64,000 nucleotides of DNA from Arachis hypogaea (GCF_003086295.3 NC_092039.1:65170649-65234648); one strand, 5' to 3'. Shown: positions 11,326-23,735, numbered from the stretch's first letter. Numbers and translations: made by a program. The notes: generated from the sequence alone by a model not told the origin.

Positions 11326-12537
11326 CTAATAATCATGTATTAAAAACTCAAAACATAGACAAACATATAGCATAAAGTCAAAAAACATAGAGATAAGAAC
11401 AAGGAAGTTAAGGAATGAGTCCACCTTAGTGAGGGTGGCACCTTCTTCTTGAAGGACCAATGTGTCTTTAAGCTCCTCTATGTCTCTTTCTTGCCTTTGT
11501 TGCTCCTCCATCATAGCTCTTTGATCTTCTCTAATCTCATTGAGAATGATGGAGTGCTCTTGGTGTTCCACCCTTAATTGGTTCATGTTATGACTTAATC
11601 CTTCTAGAGAAGTGTTGAGTTATTCCCAATAGTTGTTTGGAGGAAAATGTATCCCTTGAGGCATCTCAAGAATTTCTTGATGATGAGCTTCCTCATGCGT
11701 CTCTTGAGATCCAAGAATGGGCTCTCTTGTTTGCTCAATCCTCTTCTTAGTGATGTGCTTGTCCTCTTCAATGAGGATGTCTCTTTCTATGACAACTCCA
11801 GCTAAGATGCATAGATGGCAAATGAGATGAGGAAAAGCTAGCCTTGCCAAGGTAGAGGGCTTTTTGACTACTTTGTAGAGTTCTAGAGAGATGACTTCAT
11901 GAACTTCTACTTCCTCTCTAATCATGATGGTATGGATCATGATGGCCTGATCCACAGTTACTTCGGATCGGTTGCTAGTGGGGATGATGGAGCGTTGGAT
12001 GAACTCCAACCATCCTCTAGCCACAGGCTTAAGGTCCATTCTTCTCAATTGAACCGGCTTGCCTTTTGAGTCTCTTTTCCATTGAGCTCCTTCCACACAT
12101 ATGTCCATGAGGACTTGGTCCAACCTTTGATCAAAGTTGACCCTTCTAGTGTAGGGGCGTGCGTCTTCTTGCATCATAGGCAAGTTGAACGCCAACCATA
12201 CATTCTTTGGACTGAAATCTAAACATTTCTCCTGAACCATTGTAAGCCAATTCCTTGGGTTTGGTTTCATGCTTTGATCATGGTTCCTAGTGATCCATGT
12301 GTATGCATAGAACTCTTGAACCGTTAAGATTCTGACTTGTTGAATGGGATTGGAGAGAGCTTCCCATCCTCTTCTTCTAATCTCTTGTCGGATCTCTGGA
12401 TATTCGCCCTTTTTGAGCTTAAAAGGGACCTCAGAGATCACCTTTTTCTTGGCCACAACTTCATAGAAGAGGTCTTGATGGGCTTTTGAGATGAATCTCT
12501 CTATTTCCCATGACTCAGAGGTGGAATCAATGGTTAT
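11326..12537 (-). pseudogene. E3 second ORF (plant-transposon-associated domain plus coiled coil)
   Basis: Reads in one frame for 404 codons with one internal stop (TAA at about 11620, from YWEQ). The start is missing: relative to E2 a segment with the ATG and basic leader is deleted, so the frame opens at a non-ATG codon. The domain body is the best preserved in this family (EIRRRGWEALSNPIQQVR, NWLTMVQEKCLDFSPKNV, RGWLEFIQRSIIPTSNRSEV). The C-terminal part, EHQEHSIILNEIREDQRA onward, is Glu/Gln-rich with coiled-coil character. An internal TATA lies at 12721. Confidence 0.8.
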
Positions 12538-13027
12538 GGAAAAATAAAAAAGCTATGCTTTTACCACACCAAACTTAGAATGTTGCTCGCCCTCGAGCAA
12601 AAGAAGAAAGAATAGAAGAAGAAGAAGAAGAAGATATGGAGGAGAGGGAGAGAGATGTGGGTTTCGGCCAAGGGCGAGAAGAGAGGGTAGTGTTGTGTGA
12701 AAATGAAGAAGGATGGAGGGGTTTATATAGTGGAGGGAGAGAGGTTTGGGTTCGGTCATTTAGGGTGGGTTTGGGTGGGAAAGAGATTTTGAATTTGAAG
12801 GTAGGTGGGGTTAATGTGGAAGAGTGGATGGATATGATTGGTGAAGGGGTAATGGGGAAGAGAGATTAAGGTGATTGGTAAAGGGTATAATGTTATTGGA
12901 TTGTGTGAAGAAGAGAGAAATGGGGTAGGTGGGGATCCTGTGGGGTCCACAGATCCTGAGGTGATCCTGTGTAAGGATTTCTCATCCCTGCATCTTTTAG
13001 GCATATAAAATGCCCTCTATATGCAAT
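12538..13027 (-). other. E3 promoter-like stretch before second ORF, gene-free
   Basis: Purine-rich on the plus strand (pyrimidine-rich in element orientation), with an AAGTTTGGTGT motif (12566-12576) and a TATA box (12721-12729). It corresponds to 7311-7812 of E2. Confidence 0.6.
12721..12729 (-). promoter_or_regulatory. Internal TATA box for E3 second ORF
   Basis: TATATAAAC in element orientation, between the palindromic array (13028-13240) and the second ORF. Confidence 0.55.
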
Positions 13028-13240
13028 CCTGGTGTTTAACACCAGACTACAGCTTGTTTTTGGCATTAAACGCCCAAATGTAGCCTGTTTCTGGCGTTTA
13101 ACACTAGCCTGATACTTGTTTCTGGCGTTAAACGCCAGCTTGGTGCTTGTTTCTGGCGTTAAACGCCAGACAGATGCTTGTTTCTGGCGTTAAACACCAG
13201 ACAGATGCTTGTTTCTGGCGTTTAAACACCAGACAGCTCT
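13028..13240 (-). repeat. Internal palindromic-word array, TGGCGTTTAACGCCA type (E3)
   Basis: About seven copies of CTGGCGTTAAACGCCAG-like words at 30-33 bp spacing, with CTTGTTT linkers. It matches E2 7066-7310 in location and word, but the copies and linkers differ in detail. Confidence 0.85.
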
Positions 13241-13371
13241 TCCTCCAGGGTGTGCTTTTTCTTCTGCTATTTTTTATTCTATTTTTAATTTTTGCAATTG
13301 TTTTGTGACTTCACATGATCATAAACCTAATAAAACATAAAAGAACAATAGAAATATAGATAAATAAAAAT

Positions 13372-13416
13372 TTGGTTGCCTCCCAATAAGCGCTTCTTTA
13401 ATGTCATTAGCTTGAC
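13372..13416 (-). other. Conserved 45-bp non-coding block (E3 copy)
   Basis: In element orientation it begins GTCAAGCTAATGACATTAAA and ends TTGGGAGGCAACCAA. It aligns without gaps to the E2 and E9 copies; the last CCCA is CCAA here. Confidence 0.75.
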
Positions 13417-13633
13417 AGTGAGCTCTCATGGAGCTTCACAGATGTTCAGAGCATGATGAGGGCCTCCCAAGACCAAACTTAGAGTTTGAGTGTGGGGGCT
13501 TCTCAAGACCAAACTTAGAGTTTGGTTGTGGCCTCCCAACACCAAACTTAGAGTTTGATTGTGGGGGCTTTGTTTGACTCTGTATTGAGATAAGCTTTTC
13601 ATGCTTCCTCTCCATGGTTGCAGAGGAAGATCC

Positions 13634-15770
13634 TTAAGCTTTAAACACAAGGTAGTCCCCGTTCAATTGAAGGACTAGCTCTCCTCTGTCAACATCAATC
13701 ACAGCTCCTGCTGTGGCTAGGAATGGTCTTCCAAGGATGATGCATTCATCCTCATCCTTCCCAGTGTCTAGGATTATGAAATCAGCAAGGATGTAAAGGC
13801 CTTTAACCTTCACTAACACGTCCTCTACCAATCCATAAGCTTGTTTTATTGACTTGTCTGCCATCTCTAATGAGATTCTTGCAGCTTGTACCTCAAAGAT
13901 CCCCAGTTTCTCCATTACAAAGAGTGGCATAAGATTTATACCTGACCCCAGGTCACACAGAGCCTTTCTTAAAGGTCATGGTGCCTATGGTACAGGGTAT
14001 TAAAAATTTAACAGGATCTTGTTTCTTTTGAGGTAAAGTTTGCTGAACCCATGTATTTAGTTCACTAATGAGCAAGGAAGGTTCATCTTCCCAAGTCTCA
14101 TTACCAAACAACTTGGCATTCAGCTTCATGATGGCTTCTAGATATTGAGCAACTTGCTCTTCAGCTACATCTTCATCCTCTTCAAAGGAAGAATAGTTCT
14201 CAGAGCTCATGAATGGCAGAAGGAAGTTTAATGGAATCTCTATGGTCTCTATATGAGCCTCAGATTCCTTTAGGTCCTCAATAGGGAACTCCTTTCTGTC
14301 TGGAGGACATCCCATGAGGTCTTCCTCATTAAGATTCACGTTGTCCCCTTCCTCTTTGGATTCGGCCATTTTGATAATATCAATGGCCTTGCACTCTCTT
14401 TTTGGATTCTCTTCTGTATTGCTTGGGAGAGCACTAGGAGGAGTTTTAGTGATTTTCTTACTCAGATGACCCACTTGTGCCTCTAAGTTTCTAATGGAGG
14501 ACCTTGTTTCATTCATGAAACTTAAAGTGGCCTTAGATTGATCAGAGACTATGTTTGCTAAGCTAGAGGGGCTCTGGTCAGGATTCTCTGTCTGTTGCTG
14601 AGAAGATGATGGAAAAGGCTTGCTATTGCTAAACCTGTTTCTTCCACCATTATTAAAGCCTTGTTGAGGCTTTTATTGATCATTCCATGAGAAATTTGGA
14701 TGATTTCTCCAAGAGGGATTATAGGTGTTTCCATAGGCTTCAGCCATGTAATTCACCTCTGCCATTGCAGGGTTCTCAAGATCATAAGCTTCTTCTTCAG
14801 AAGATGCTTCTTTAGTACTGTTGGATACATTTTACAATCCATTCAGACTCTGAGAAATCATGTTGACTTGCTGAGTCAACATTTTGTTCTAAGCCAATAT
14901 GGCATTCAGGGCATCAATTTCAAGAACTCTCTTCCTCTGAGGCGTCCCATTACTCACAGGATCCACTCAAAGGTGTACATGAATTGGTTATTTACAACTA
15001 TGTCAATGAGTTCTTGAGCTTCTGTAGGCATTTTCTTTAGGTGAATGGATCCACCTGCAGAATGGTCCAGTGACATCTTAGAGAACTCAGATAGACCATC
15101 ATAGAATATATCCAAAATGGTCCACTCTGAAAGCATGTCAGAAGGACACTTTTTGGTCAACTGCTTGTATCTTTCCCAAGCTTCATAGCGGGATTCACCA
15201 TCTTTTTGCCTGAAGGTCTGAACATCCACTCTAAGCTTGCTCAATTTTTTAGGAGGAAAGAACATGGCGAAAAAGGCCGTGACCAGCTTATCCCAAGAGT
15301 CCAGGCTATCTTTAGGTTGTGAGTCCAACCATGTTCTAGCTCTATCTCTTACAGGAAAAGAGAAAAGCATGAGCCTGCAGACTTCAGGATTTACTCCATT
15401 AGTCTTAACAGTATCACAGATCTGCAAGAACTCAATTAAAAACTGATAGGAATCTTCTGATGAAAGTCCATGAAACTTGCAATTCTATTGCATTAAAGCA
15501 ACTAGTTGAGGCTTCAGCTCAAAATTGTTTGCTCCAAAGGCAGGGATTGAGATGCTTCTTCCATAAAAGTTGGAAGTAGGTGTAGTATAATCACCAAGCA
15601 TCCTCCTTGCATTATTATTAGGTTCGGCCATCTCTACTTTTTTTTTCAAAAATTCCAGTAAAGTCCTCTTCAGAGTGTTGTGTTTTAGCTTCTCTTAACT
15701 TCCTCTTTAGAGTCCTTTCAGGTTCCCGATCAGCTTCAACAAGAATGTTCTTATCCTTGCTCCTGCTCAT
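13634..15770 (-). pseudogene. E3 gag-protease, decayed
   Basis: The start is ATG at 15770 (MSRSKDKNILVEADREPERT). A frameshift occurs in a homopolymer A-run near 15645. The gag core is open from about 15427 to 14957 (DRARTWLDSQPKDSLDSWDK, YEAWERYKQLTKKCPSDMLS). Another frameshift lies near 14960, then the frame runs 14516-13953 through the FLIPCTIGTMTF motif before protease. A one-base insertion near 13955 breaks the frame just before the catalytic CDLGSG. The rest of protease (EKLGIFEVQAARISLEMADK, IILGRPFLATAGAVIDV) reads 13930-13634. It has the same domain order as E2 and no RT downstream. Confidence 0.85.
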
Positions 15771-17385
15771 GTGAAAAAGAAGAGAATAGAAAAGAAGAGG
15801 AATCCTCTATGTCACAGTATAGAAATTCCTTTATGTGAGTAGCAGAAGATAAGAATAGGAGAACAAGAAGAAAAGAATTCGAACACAGAGAGGAAGAGAT
15901 GGTTCGAATTTTAAGATGAAGAAAAGTATTAGTAATTAAATAAATAAATAGAAGAAGATGAGAGGGAGAAAATTTCGAAAATTATTTTTGAAAAATATGT
16001 AGTGATTTTCGAAAATTAAGAGAAGAAATAAAATTAAAATTAAAAATTGAAGCAATTGGTTAAATAAAAAGATTTTTGAAAAAGAGTGAGGAATTTTCAA
16101 AAATTAGAGAGAGAAAAGTAGTTAGGTGGTTTTGAAAGAGATAAGAAATAGTGAAACAAACAAAAAGTCAATTAGTTAGTTGAAAAATATTTGAAATGCA
16201 ATTTTGAAAAGATAGGAAGTTAGAAAAGATTTTTGAAATCAATTTTGAAAAAGATATGATTTGAAAAAGATATGTTTGAAAAGATATGATTGAAAAGAAA
16301 ATATATGATTAAAAAGATATGATTGAAATTTATTAAAAAAAGATTTGAAAAAGAGATTAAAAAGATTTGATTTTTAAAATTAAAATTGATTACTTGACTA
16401 ACAAGAAACTAAAAGATATGATTCTAGAATTTAAAGATTGAACCTTTCTTAGCAAGAAAGTAACAAACTTCAAATTTTTTGAATCAATCACATTAATTGT
16501 TAGTAAAGTTTTCAAAAATCATGAAATAAAGATAAGAAAAAGATTTTGAAAATCAATTTTAAAAATATTTTCGAAAATATAAAAGAAAAATGAAAAAGAT
16601 TTTATTTTTGAAAAAGTTTTGAAAAGATAAGATTTTTAAAATTGAAATCTTGACTTGACTAACAAGAAACAACAAATTTTAAAATTTTTTGACTAAGTCA
16701 ACCCAAACATTTCGAAATTTATGAGAGAAATAGGGAAAAGATATTTTTTTATTTTTGAATTTTTAATGAGGAGAGAGAAAAACATAAATATAACCCAAAA
16801 TATGAAAATTATGAATCAAAACAACTAATGCATGCAAGAACACTATGAATGTCAAGATAAACACCAAGACCACTTTGAAGATCAAGATGAACATCAAGAC
16901 TTATTTTCAAAAAAAATTCAAGAGAGGAAAACATGCAAGACACCAAACTTAGAAATTTTCAATGTTTAGACACTATGGATTAAAACATGCATATGAAAAA
17001 CAACAAAAGACACAAAACAAGAAAATATGAAGATCAAACAAGAAGACTTATCAAGAATAACTTGAAGATCATGAAGAATGCAATGCATGAATTTTTCGAA
17101 AAAAAACATAAATTTTAAAAACATGCATTTAACACCAAACTTAAAAATTGACTCAAGACTCAAACATGAAACACAAAATATTTTTGATTTTATGATTTTA
17201 TAATTTTTTTTGTATTTTTTTCGAAAATTATTTTTTTGAAAAACGAAAACAAAGAAAAAATTTTTTGAAAAATTTTTGAAAACTTTTTGGAAAACAAAAT
17301 ATGAAGAAAATTACCTAATCTGAGCAACAAGATGAACCGTCAGTTGTCCAAACTCAAACAATCTCCGGAAAAGGCGCCAAAAACT
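15771..17385 (-). other. E3 leader, gene-free
   Basis: AT-rich leader homologous to the E2 leader, with AAGTTTGGTGT motifs at 16940-16950 and 17132-17142 (minus strand). It has one copy of the segment that is duplicated in E2. No ORF was recognised. Confidence 0.75.
17362..17379 (-). other. Primer-binding site of E3 (tRNA-Asp type)
   Basis: TCTCCGGAAAAGGCGCCA on the plus strand; three mismatches to the 3' end of tRNA-Asp. Confidence 0.8.
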
Positions 17386-19097
17386 TGGTGCACGAAATTG
17401 TGATCTCAATGGCGCCAACAACTTGGTACGCACAATTGTAATATCACTCTTTTTCACAACTTCGCACAACTAACCAGCAAGGGCACTGGGTCGTCCAAGT
17501 AATAAACCTTACGTGAGTAAGGGTCGATCCCACGGAGATTGTCGGCTTGAAGCAAGCTATGGTCACCTTGTAAATCTCAGTCAGGCGGATTCAAATGGTT
17601 ATAATGATTTTCGAGTATAAAGATAAATAAAGCATAAAATAGAGATAGAGATACTTATGTAATTCATTGGTGGGAATTCCAGATAAGCGCATGAAGATAC
17701 TATGTTCCTTCTGAATCTCTGCTTTCCTACTACTTTCATCCAATAATTCTTACCCCTTTCCATGGCAAGCTGTATGTTAGGTTTCACCGTTGTCAATGGC
17801 TACCTCCCGTCCTCTCAGTGAAAATGCTCCAAATGGGCTATCACAGCACGGCTAATCATCTGTCGGTTCTCGATCATGTCGGAATAGGATCTATTGATCC
17901 TTCTGCGTCTGTCACTACACCCAACACTCGTGAGGTTGAAGCTCGTCATAGTCATCCCATCCCATATCCTACTCGGAATACCACAAACAAGGTTTAGACT
18001 TTCCGGATCTCAAGAATGCTGCCAATGGATTTTAGCTTATACCACGAAGACTCTGATCTCACGGAATGGGAGGCTCGGTTGTCAGGCGAGGCAACTATGC
18101 GTCGTGGGTCAGGAATCCAAGAGATACACACTCTAGCTTTTGCAGGTAGAATGGAAGTGTTTGTTAGGCACGCGATCATAAGTGAGAATAGTGATGAGTG
18201 TCACGGATCATCACATTCATCAGGTTGAAGTGCGAATGAATATCTTAGAATAAGAATAAGCATTAATTTAATAGAAGAACAATATTAATTGCATTAATAC
18301 TCGAGGAACAGTAGAGCTCCACACCTTAATCTATGGTGTGTAGAAACTCCACCATTGAAGATACATAAGTGAAAATAAGGTAGGCATGGCCGTGAGGCCA
18401 GCCCCCTATGTCTATGGACTAACAATAATCAAAGATGTTCTGAAATCTCATCCAAAGATTGATTCCTCCAGATACAATAGTAAAAAGTCCTATTTATACT
18501 AGACTAGTTACTAGGGTTTACAGAAATAAGTCTTAGTGCAGAAATCCTCTTCCGGGGCCCACTTTGGTGTGTGATTGGGCTGACCTTGAGCTTTACACAT
18601 GCAGAGGCTTCTCTTGGGGTTAAACGCCAAGTTGTAACATGTTTTTGGCGTTTAACTCTGGTTTGTGACGTGTTTCTAGTGTTTTACTCTAGAATGCAGC
18701 ATGGAACTTGCATTGAACGCCAGTTTGCATCGTCTAAACTCGAATAAAGTATGAACTATTATATATTTTTGAAAAGCCCTGGATGTCTACTTTCTAACGC
18801 AATTAAGGGCGCGCCATTTGGAGTTCTGTAGCTCCAGAAAATCCATTTCGAGTGCAGGGAGGTCAGAATCCAACAGCATCTGTAGTCCTTTTTCAACCTC
18901 CTATCATATTTTTGCTCAGGTCCCTCAATTTCAGCCAGAAAATACCTGCAATCACGGAAAAATACACAAACTCAAAGTAAAGTCCATAAATGTGAACTTT
19001 GCATAAAAACTAATAAAAACATCCCTAAAAGTAGCTAGATCCTACTAAAAACTACCTAAAAACAATGCCAAAAAGCGTATAAATTATCTGCTCATCA
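17386..19097 (-). repeat. E3 5' LTR
   Basis: 1712 bp, partner of 8631-10338. In element orientation it runs from TGATGAGCAGATAATTTATA to CGTGCACCA. Palindromic words lie at 18612-18730 and a TATA at 18490-18498. Confidence 0.92.
18490..18498 (-). promoter_or_regulatory. TATA box in E3 5' LTR
   Basis: TATAAATAG in element orientation, the likely promoter of the E3 genomic RNA. Confidence 0.6.
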
Positions 19098-19384
19098 ACA
19101 AGCCCATCAGGAAAAAGAGGATGGAGCAAATAGGAGAACCCACTCATGGACCTTAACAGGGGCATGAGGAAGTTCCTCATCAAGAAATCCCTGAGATGTC
19201 TCAAGGGATGCATTTTCCTCCACATAACTATTGGGAGCAACTCAACACCTCTTTGGAAGGCTTGAGTTACAACATGGACCAACTAATGGTGGAGCACCAA
19301 GAGCACTCCATCATTCTCCATGAGATTAGAGAATATCAAAGAGCTATGAGGGAGGAGCAACAAAGGCAAGGAAGAGACAGATAG
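19098..19384 (+). pseudogene. E2 second ORF, 3' part (coiled-coil tail)
   Basis: Continues the ORF interrupted at 8630, starting with the second TSD copy (19098-19102). It reads KPIRKKRMEQIGEPTHGP, then GMHFPPHNYWEQLNTSLEGL and a Gln/Glu-rich coiled-coil segment (EHQEHSIILHEIREYQRAMR). A stop splits it near 19152, and a frame change near 19384 separates a further conserved stretch, TKVDPFFDFLVLS. Confidence 0.78.
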
Positions 19385-20544
19385 GAGCTCAAGCGTTCCA
19401 TTGGATCTTCAAAAGGAAGAACTAGCCGCCTTCACTAAGGTGGACCCGTTCTTTGATTTCCTTGTTCTTAGTTTTCTATTTTTCGAATTTGATGCTTTAT
19501 GTTTATCTATGCTTGTGTCTTCATTACATGATCATTAGTGTCTAGTGTCTATGCCTTAAAGATATGAATAATTCCATGAATCCTTCACCTCTCTTAAATA
19601 AAAAATGTGCCTAATTACAAAAGAACAAGAAGTACTTGGATTTCAAATTTTATCTTGAAATTAGTTTAATTATTTTGATATGGTGGCAGTACTTTTTGTT
19701 TTTTGAATGAATGCTTAAACAGTGCATATTTTTGATAGTGAAGTTTATGAATGTTAAAATTGATGGCTCTTGAATGAATGATGAACAAAGAGAAATGTTA
19801 TTGATGATCTAAAAAGTCATAAAATTGATTCTTGAAGCAAGAAAAAGCAGTGAATAACAAAGCTTGCAAAAAAATGGCGAAAAAAAGAGAGAAAGAAAGA
19901 AAAAGAAAAAGCAAGTAGAAAAAGCCAATATCCCTTTAAACCAAAAGGCAAGGGTAAAGAGGATCTAAGGCTTTGAGCATTAATGGATAGGAGGGCCCAA
20001 GGAAATAAAATCCAGGCCTAAGCAGCTAAATCAAGCTGTCCCTAACCATGTGCTTGTGTCATGAAGGTCCAAGTGAAAAGCTTGAGACTGAGTGTTTAAA
20101 GTCGTTACCCAAAGCAAAAGAGTGTGCTTAAGAACTCTGGACACCTCTAACTGGGGACTTTAGCAAAGCTGAGTCACAATCTGAAAAGGTTCACCCAGTT
20201 ATGTGTCTGTGGCATTTATGTATCCGGTGGTAATACTAGAAAACAAAGTGCTTAGGGCCACGGCCAAGACTCATAAAGTAGCTGTGTTCAAGAATCAACA
20301 TACTGAATTAGGAGAATCAATAACACTATCTAAAATTCAGAGTTCCTATAGATGCCAAAAATTATGAATTTCAAAGGATAAAGTGAGATGCCAAAACTGT
20401 TCAGAAGCAAAAAGCTACTAGCCCCGCTCATTTAATTGGGACTAAGTTTCATTGATATTGTGAGATTCATTGTATATTATCTTCTTTTTATCCTATTTTG
20501 TTTTCAGTTTCTTGGGGACAAGCAACAATTTAAGTTCGGTGTTG
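19385..20544 (+). other. E2 3' non-coding region
   Basis: No convincing ORF. It contains conserved stretches shared with E3, E8 and in part E9, including two segments around ATGTGCTTGTGTCATGA (about 20048) and ATGTGTCTGTGGCATTTATG (about 20202). It ends with AAGTTCGGTGT (20532-20542, one base off the family motif), two bases before the 3' LTR. Confidence 0.65.
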
Positions 20545-22292
20545 TGATGAGCGGATAATTTATACGCTTTTTGGCATTGTTTTTAGGTAGTTTTTAGTAG
20601 GATCTAGCTACTTTTTAGTATATTTTTATTAGTTTTTAAGAAAAATTCACATTTTTGGACTTTACTACAAGTTTGTGTGTTTTTTTGTGATTTCAAATAT
20701 TTTCTGGCTGATATTGAGGGAGCTGAGCAAAAATCTGATTCAGAGGCAGAAAAAGGACTGCTGATGTTGTTGGATTCTGATCTCCCTGCACTTGAAATGA
20801 ATTTTTATGAGCTACAGAAATATAAATGGCGCGTTCTCAATTGCGTTCGAAAGTAGACATCCTGAGCTTTCCAGCAATATATAATAGTCCATACTTTGCT
20901 CGAGTTTTGACGACGCAAACTGGCTTTCAAACGCCAACTCCCTGCCCTATTCTGGCGTTAAATGCCAGAAACAGGATAAAAGCTGCAGTTAAACGCCCAA
21001 ACTGGCATAAAAACTGGCGTTTAACTCCAAGAAAAGTCTCTACACATGAAAGCTTCAATGCTCATCCCAAGCACACACCAAGTGGGCCCGGAAGTGGATT
21101 TTTGTATCATTTACTTATTTCTGTAACCCTAGTAACAAGTTTAGTATAAATAGGACTTTTTACTGTTGTACTGATATCTTTGGATCATCTTTTGATCTTT
21201 TGATCACTTTTGGGAGACTGTCCATTCGGCCATGCCTGGACCTTCATCACTTATGTATTTTCAATGGTGGAGTTTCTACACACCATAGATTAAGGTGTGG
21301 ATTCTGCTGTTCCTCGAGTATTAATGTAAAGTACTATTCTTCTCCTATTCAATTCAAGCTTATTCTTGTTCTAAGATATTCGTTCGCACACAAGAACATG
21401 ATGAAGGTGATGATTTTGTGACACTCATCACCATTCTCAATTTATGAACGCGTCCCTGACAAACACTTCAGTTTTACATGAAAACAAGCTTGAATGCATA
21501 TCTCTTGGGTCTCTAATCAACGATTCACATCGACTCCCCTCAGACAATGGGGCATCTGAATCCGAGATTAGAATCTTCATGGTATAGGCTAGAATTAATT
21601 AGCAGCATTCCTGAGATTCGGAAAGTCTAAATTTTGTCTGTGGTATCTCGAGTAGGATCTGGGATGGGATAACTGTGACGAGATTCAAACTCGCGACTGT
21701 GGGGCATAGTGACAGACACAAAAGGATCATTGGATCTTACTCTGACACGATCAAGAACCAACAGTGGATTAGCCATGCGGTAGCTGTGCCTGGTATTTTT
21801 CATCCGAGACGAGAAATCTGATAGTTGATTAGCTGTACAGAAACCGTAGAGGACCATTTTCACTGAGAGGATGGGAGGTAGCCATTGACAACGGTGATCC
21901 CCAACATATAGCTTGCCATGGAAAGGAATATGAATGATTGAATGAAGACAGTAGGAAAGCAGAGATTCAAAAGGAATAACGCATCTCCATACGCTTATCT
22001 GAAATTCCCACCAATGAATTACATAAGTATTTCTATCTTTATTTTGTGTTTATTTATCTTTTAATTTTCAAAACTCTATAACCATTTGAATTTGCCTGAC
22101 TGAGATTTACAAGATGACCATAGCCTTCAAGCCGACAATCTCCGTGGGATCAACCCTTACTCACGTAAGGTTTATTACTTGGACGACCCAGTGCACTTGC
22201 TGGTTAGTTGTGCGAAGTTGTGAAAAATAATTGAGATTACAATTGTGCGTACCAAGTTGTTGGCGCCATTGACATTACAATTTTGTACACCA
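20545..22292 (+). repeat. E2 3' LTR
   Basis: A complete 1748-bp LTR from TGATGAGCGGATAATTTATA to TTTGTACACCA. Palindromic words (20917-21031, CTGGCGTTAAATGCCAG and CTGGCGTTTAACTCCA) precede a TATA box at 21145. The R/U5-like end contains the CTCCGTGGGATCAACCCTTA block shared across the families here. Confidence 0.93.
21145..21153 (+). promoter_or_regulatory. TATA box in E2 3' LTR
   Basis: TATAAATAG, about 115 bp downstream of the palindromic words and followed by a transcript-start-like stretch. Equivalent to 9735 and 18490 in E3. Confidence 0.6.
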
Positions 22293-23481
22293 TAGGGTTT
22301 GACGAATTTAATCTTGATTGATTGTGTTTGAGTTGTGTGATTATGATATGGTTTTGCTGTGCTTGATATTGATTGTTTATATGAGTAATTCTTGTAGAAA
22401 TTTTGGTGAAAATTTGATGAAATTTGATGAAATTCAAGCTTTGAGTTTATGTTCTTGGTGCTGCTGGAAAAATGAAAACCTTGGTCTTAAATTGAAATTC
22501 AATGTGTTAAAATCATGTAGAAAAGATGGGGTTTTAGTGGCTGCAAATTTATCATGAATTATGGTAAAAATCGGTTGCTGAAAAGACTGAAAAATGGGTA
22601 AAAACAGAGAAAGAATCCCAAAAATTTATGAAGAACATGAAGAACACTTTGAGTGTGATGAAGAACATTGAAGAATAACTTTTAGATCTTAAAAAGGGCA
22701 AGGTTGTAATTATTTTGGTGTTTGAGGTGTTACTTGGTAATTTCTGAAAGTTAGGGTGGTAAAAGTATAAATATTAAAAGTTACGGGTGGTAAAAAGTGA
22801 ATTTTAACGGTTAAAGGTTAAAGTAATGTTAATTTTTGAAAATTTAATGATAAAATAATAAATAATAATAAAATATTAAACAATAATATTTAATTAAAAA
22901 TAATATTTTAATAAAAATAATAAAATAATGCGAAAAAGGCAATTTTCTGTAAAAGCTTTAGAAAGACAACTTTAAGCGCAGAATTTCATAATTACCTTCA
23001 TAAAGCACTTAGGGAGTGGTAATAAGTAATAACATATTAATGAGGCAAAGATAAAGGAAAGATAAAAAGTTAAAGAAGAGATAAAAATCAAAGAAAAAGT
23101 TAAACTGTTTTAGTATAGACTTAATGAACCTATACTTGGGACAGGCTAACTATTCATACCAAAATTTACATAAGCTTTAAATACACACGTTAAGCAGAGA
23201 AATTAGAGCAGAGTAAAGAAATACAGAGAATAGAGTTACCAGAGCAAAGTAAAGAGATACAGAGAAAAGAGAAACCAGAACAGAGTAAAGAGATATAAGG
23301 AGAAAAGAGTAATATGATAAAGAGAATAGAGAAGAAGCAGAGGGCCTGTTGAAAGGTCATTTGTTGCATTAAGGCAACTCCAGAGTTATTTGTATAATCA
23401 TCTACTGCACTGAGGCAGTCAAATAGATGGTGGTACAACCACTGAGAGTGCTTTCCTGGGGTACCTTGCTATAATGCTTTG

Positions 23482-23735
23482 CTATAAGACAAAGGTTGCT
23501 TACAGAGGTATCGAGATCAGTGTGCTCCTATAAGACAGAGGTTGCTTACAGTGAGTGTGTTGTTGCTCCTGTAAGACAGAGGTTGCTTACAGTGAGTGTG
23601 TTGTTGCTCCTATAAGATAGAGGTTGATTACAGTGAGTGTGTTGGGCGTATAAGTGCCGCCCTGCAAGACAAAGGTTGCTTGCAGAGGATACCCTGCAAG
23701 ACAGAGGTTGCTTGTAGTGAATATTGCCAACAGGA
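23482..23735 (+). repeat. Tandem hairpin repeats in L1
   Basis: Six units of about 40-50 bp, each with CTRYAAG ... CTTRYAG arms around AGACAGAGGTTG. The unit at 23569 pairs CTGTAAG with CTTACAG, and the unit at 23662 pairs CTGCAAG with CTTGCAG, a compensatory base-pair change. Confidence 0.8.

Larger units (their letters stand above)
8631..19097 (-). mobile_element. E3: complete minus-strand Athila-like non-autonomous LTR retrotransposon
   Basis: 10,467 bp: 3' LTR 8631-10338, internal region 10339-17385, 5' LTR 17386-19097, with a perfect 5-bp TSD (ACAAG). The plan is the same as E2: leader, gag-pro, 45-bp block, palindrome array, internal TATA, second ORF. RT, RNase H and integrase core are absent. 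By hand count the two LTRs differ at about 28 of the first 510 bases (roughly 5%), mostly transitions, so the insertion is old. Confidence 0.93.
2000..22292 (+). mobile_element. E2: plus-strand Athila-like non-autonomous LTR retrotransposon, split by E1 and E3
   Basis: Order: truncated 5' LTR (2000-2837), PBS, long leader, gag-pro, conserved 45-bp block, palindrome array, internal TATA, second ORF, 3' non-coding region, 3' LTR (20545-22292). E3 occupies 8631-19097, and E1 sits in the 5' LTR. No RT, RNase H or integrase core is present between protease and second ORF, so E2 would need enzymes from another element. All genes carry stops and frameshifts. Its right end lies inside LTR L1, so E2 was itself inserted into L1. 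Confidence 0.85.

Noticed and set aside
20826..21149. 107-residue ORF in the E2 3' LTR
   Set aside because: Spans the palindromic words and TATA region, and has no counterpart frame in the E3 LTRs.
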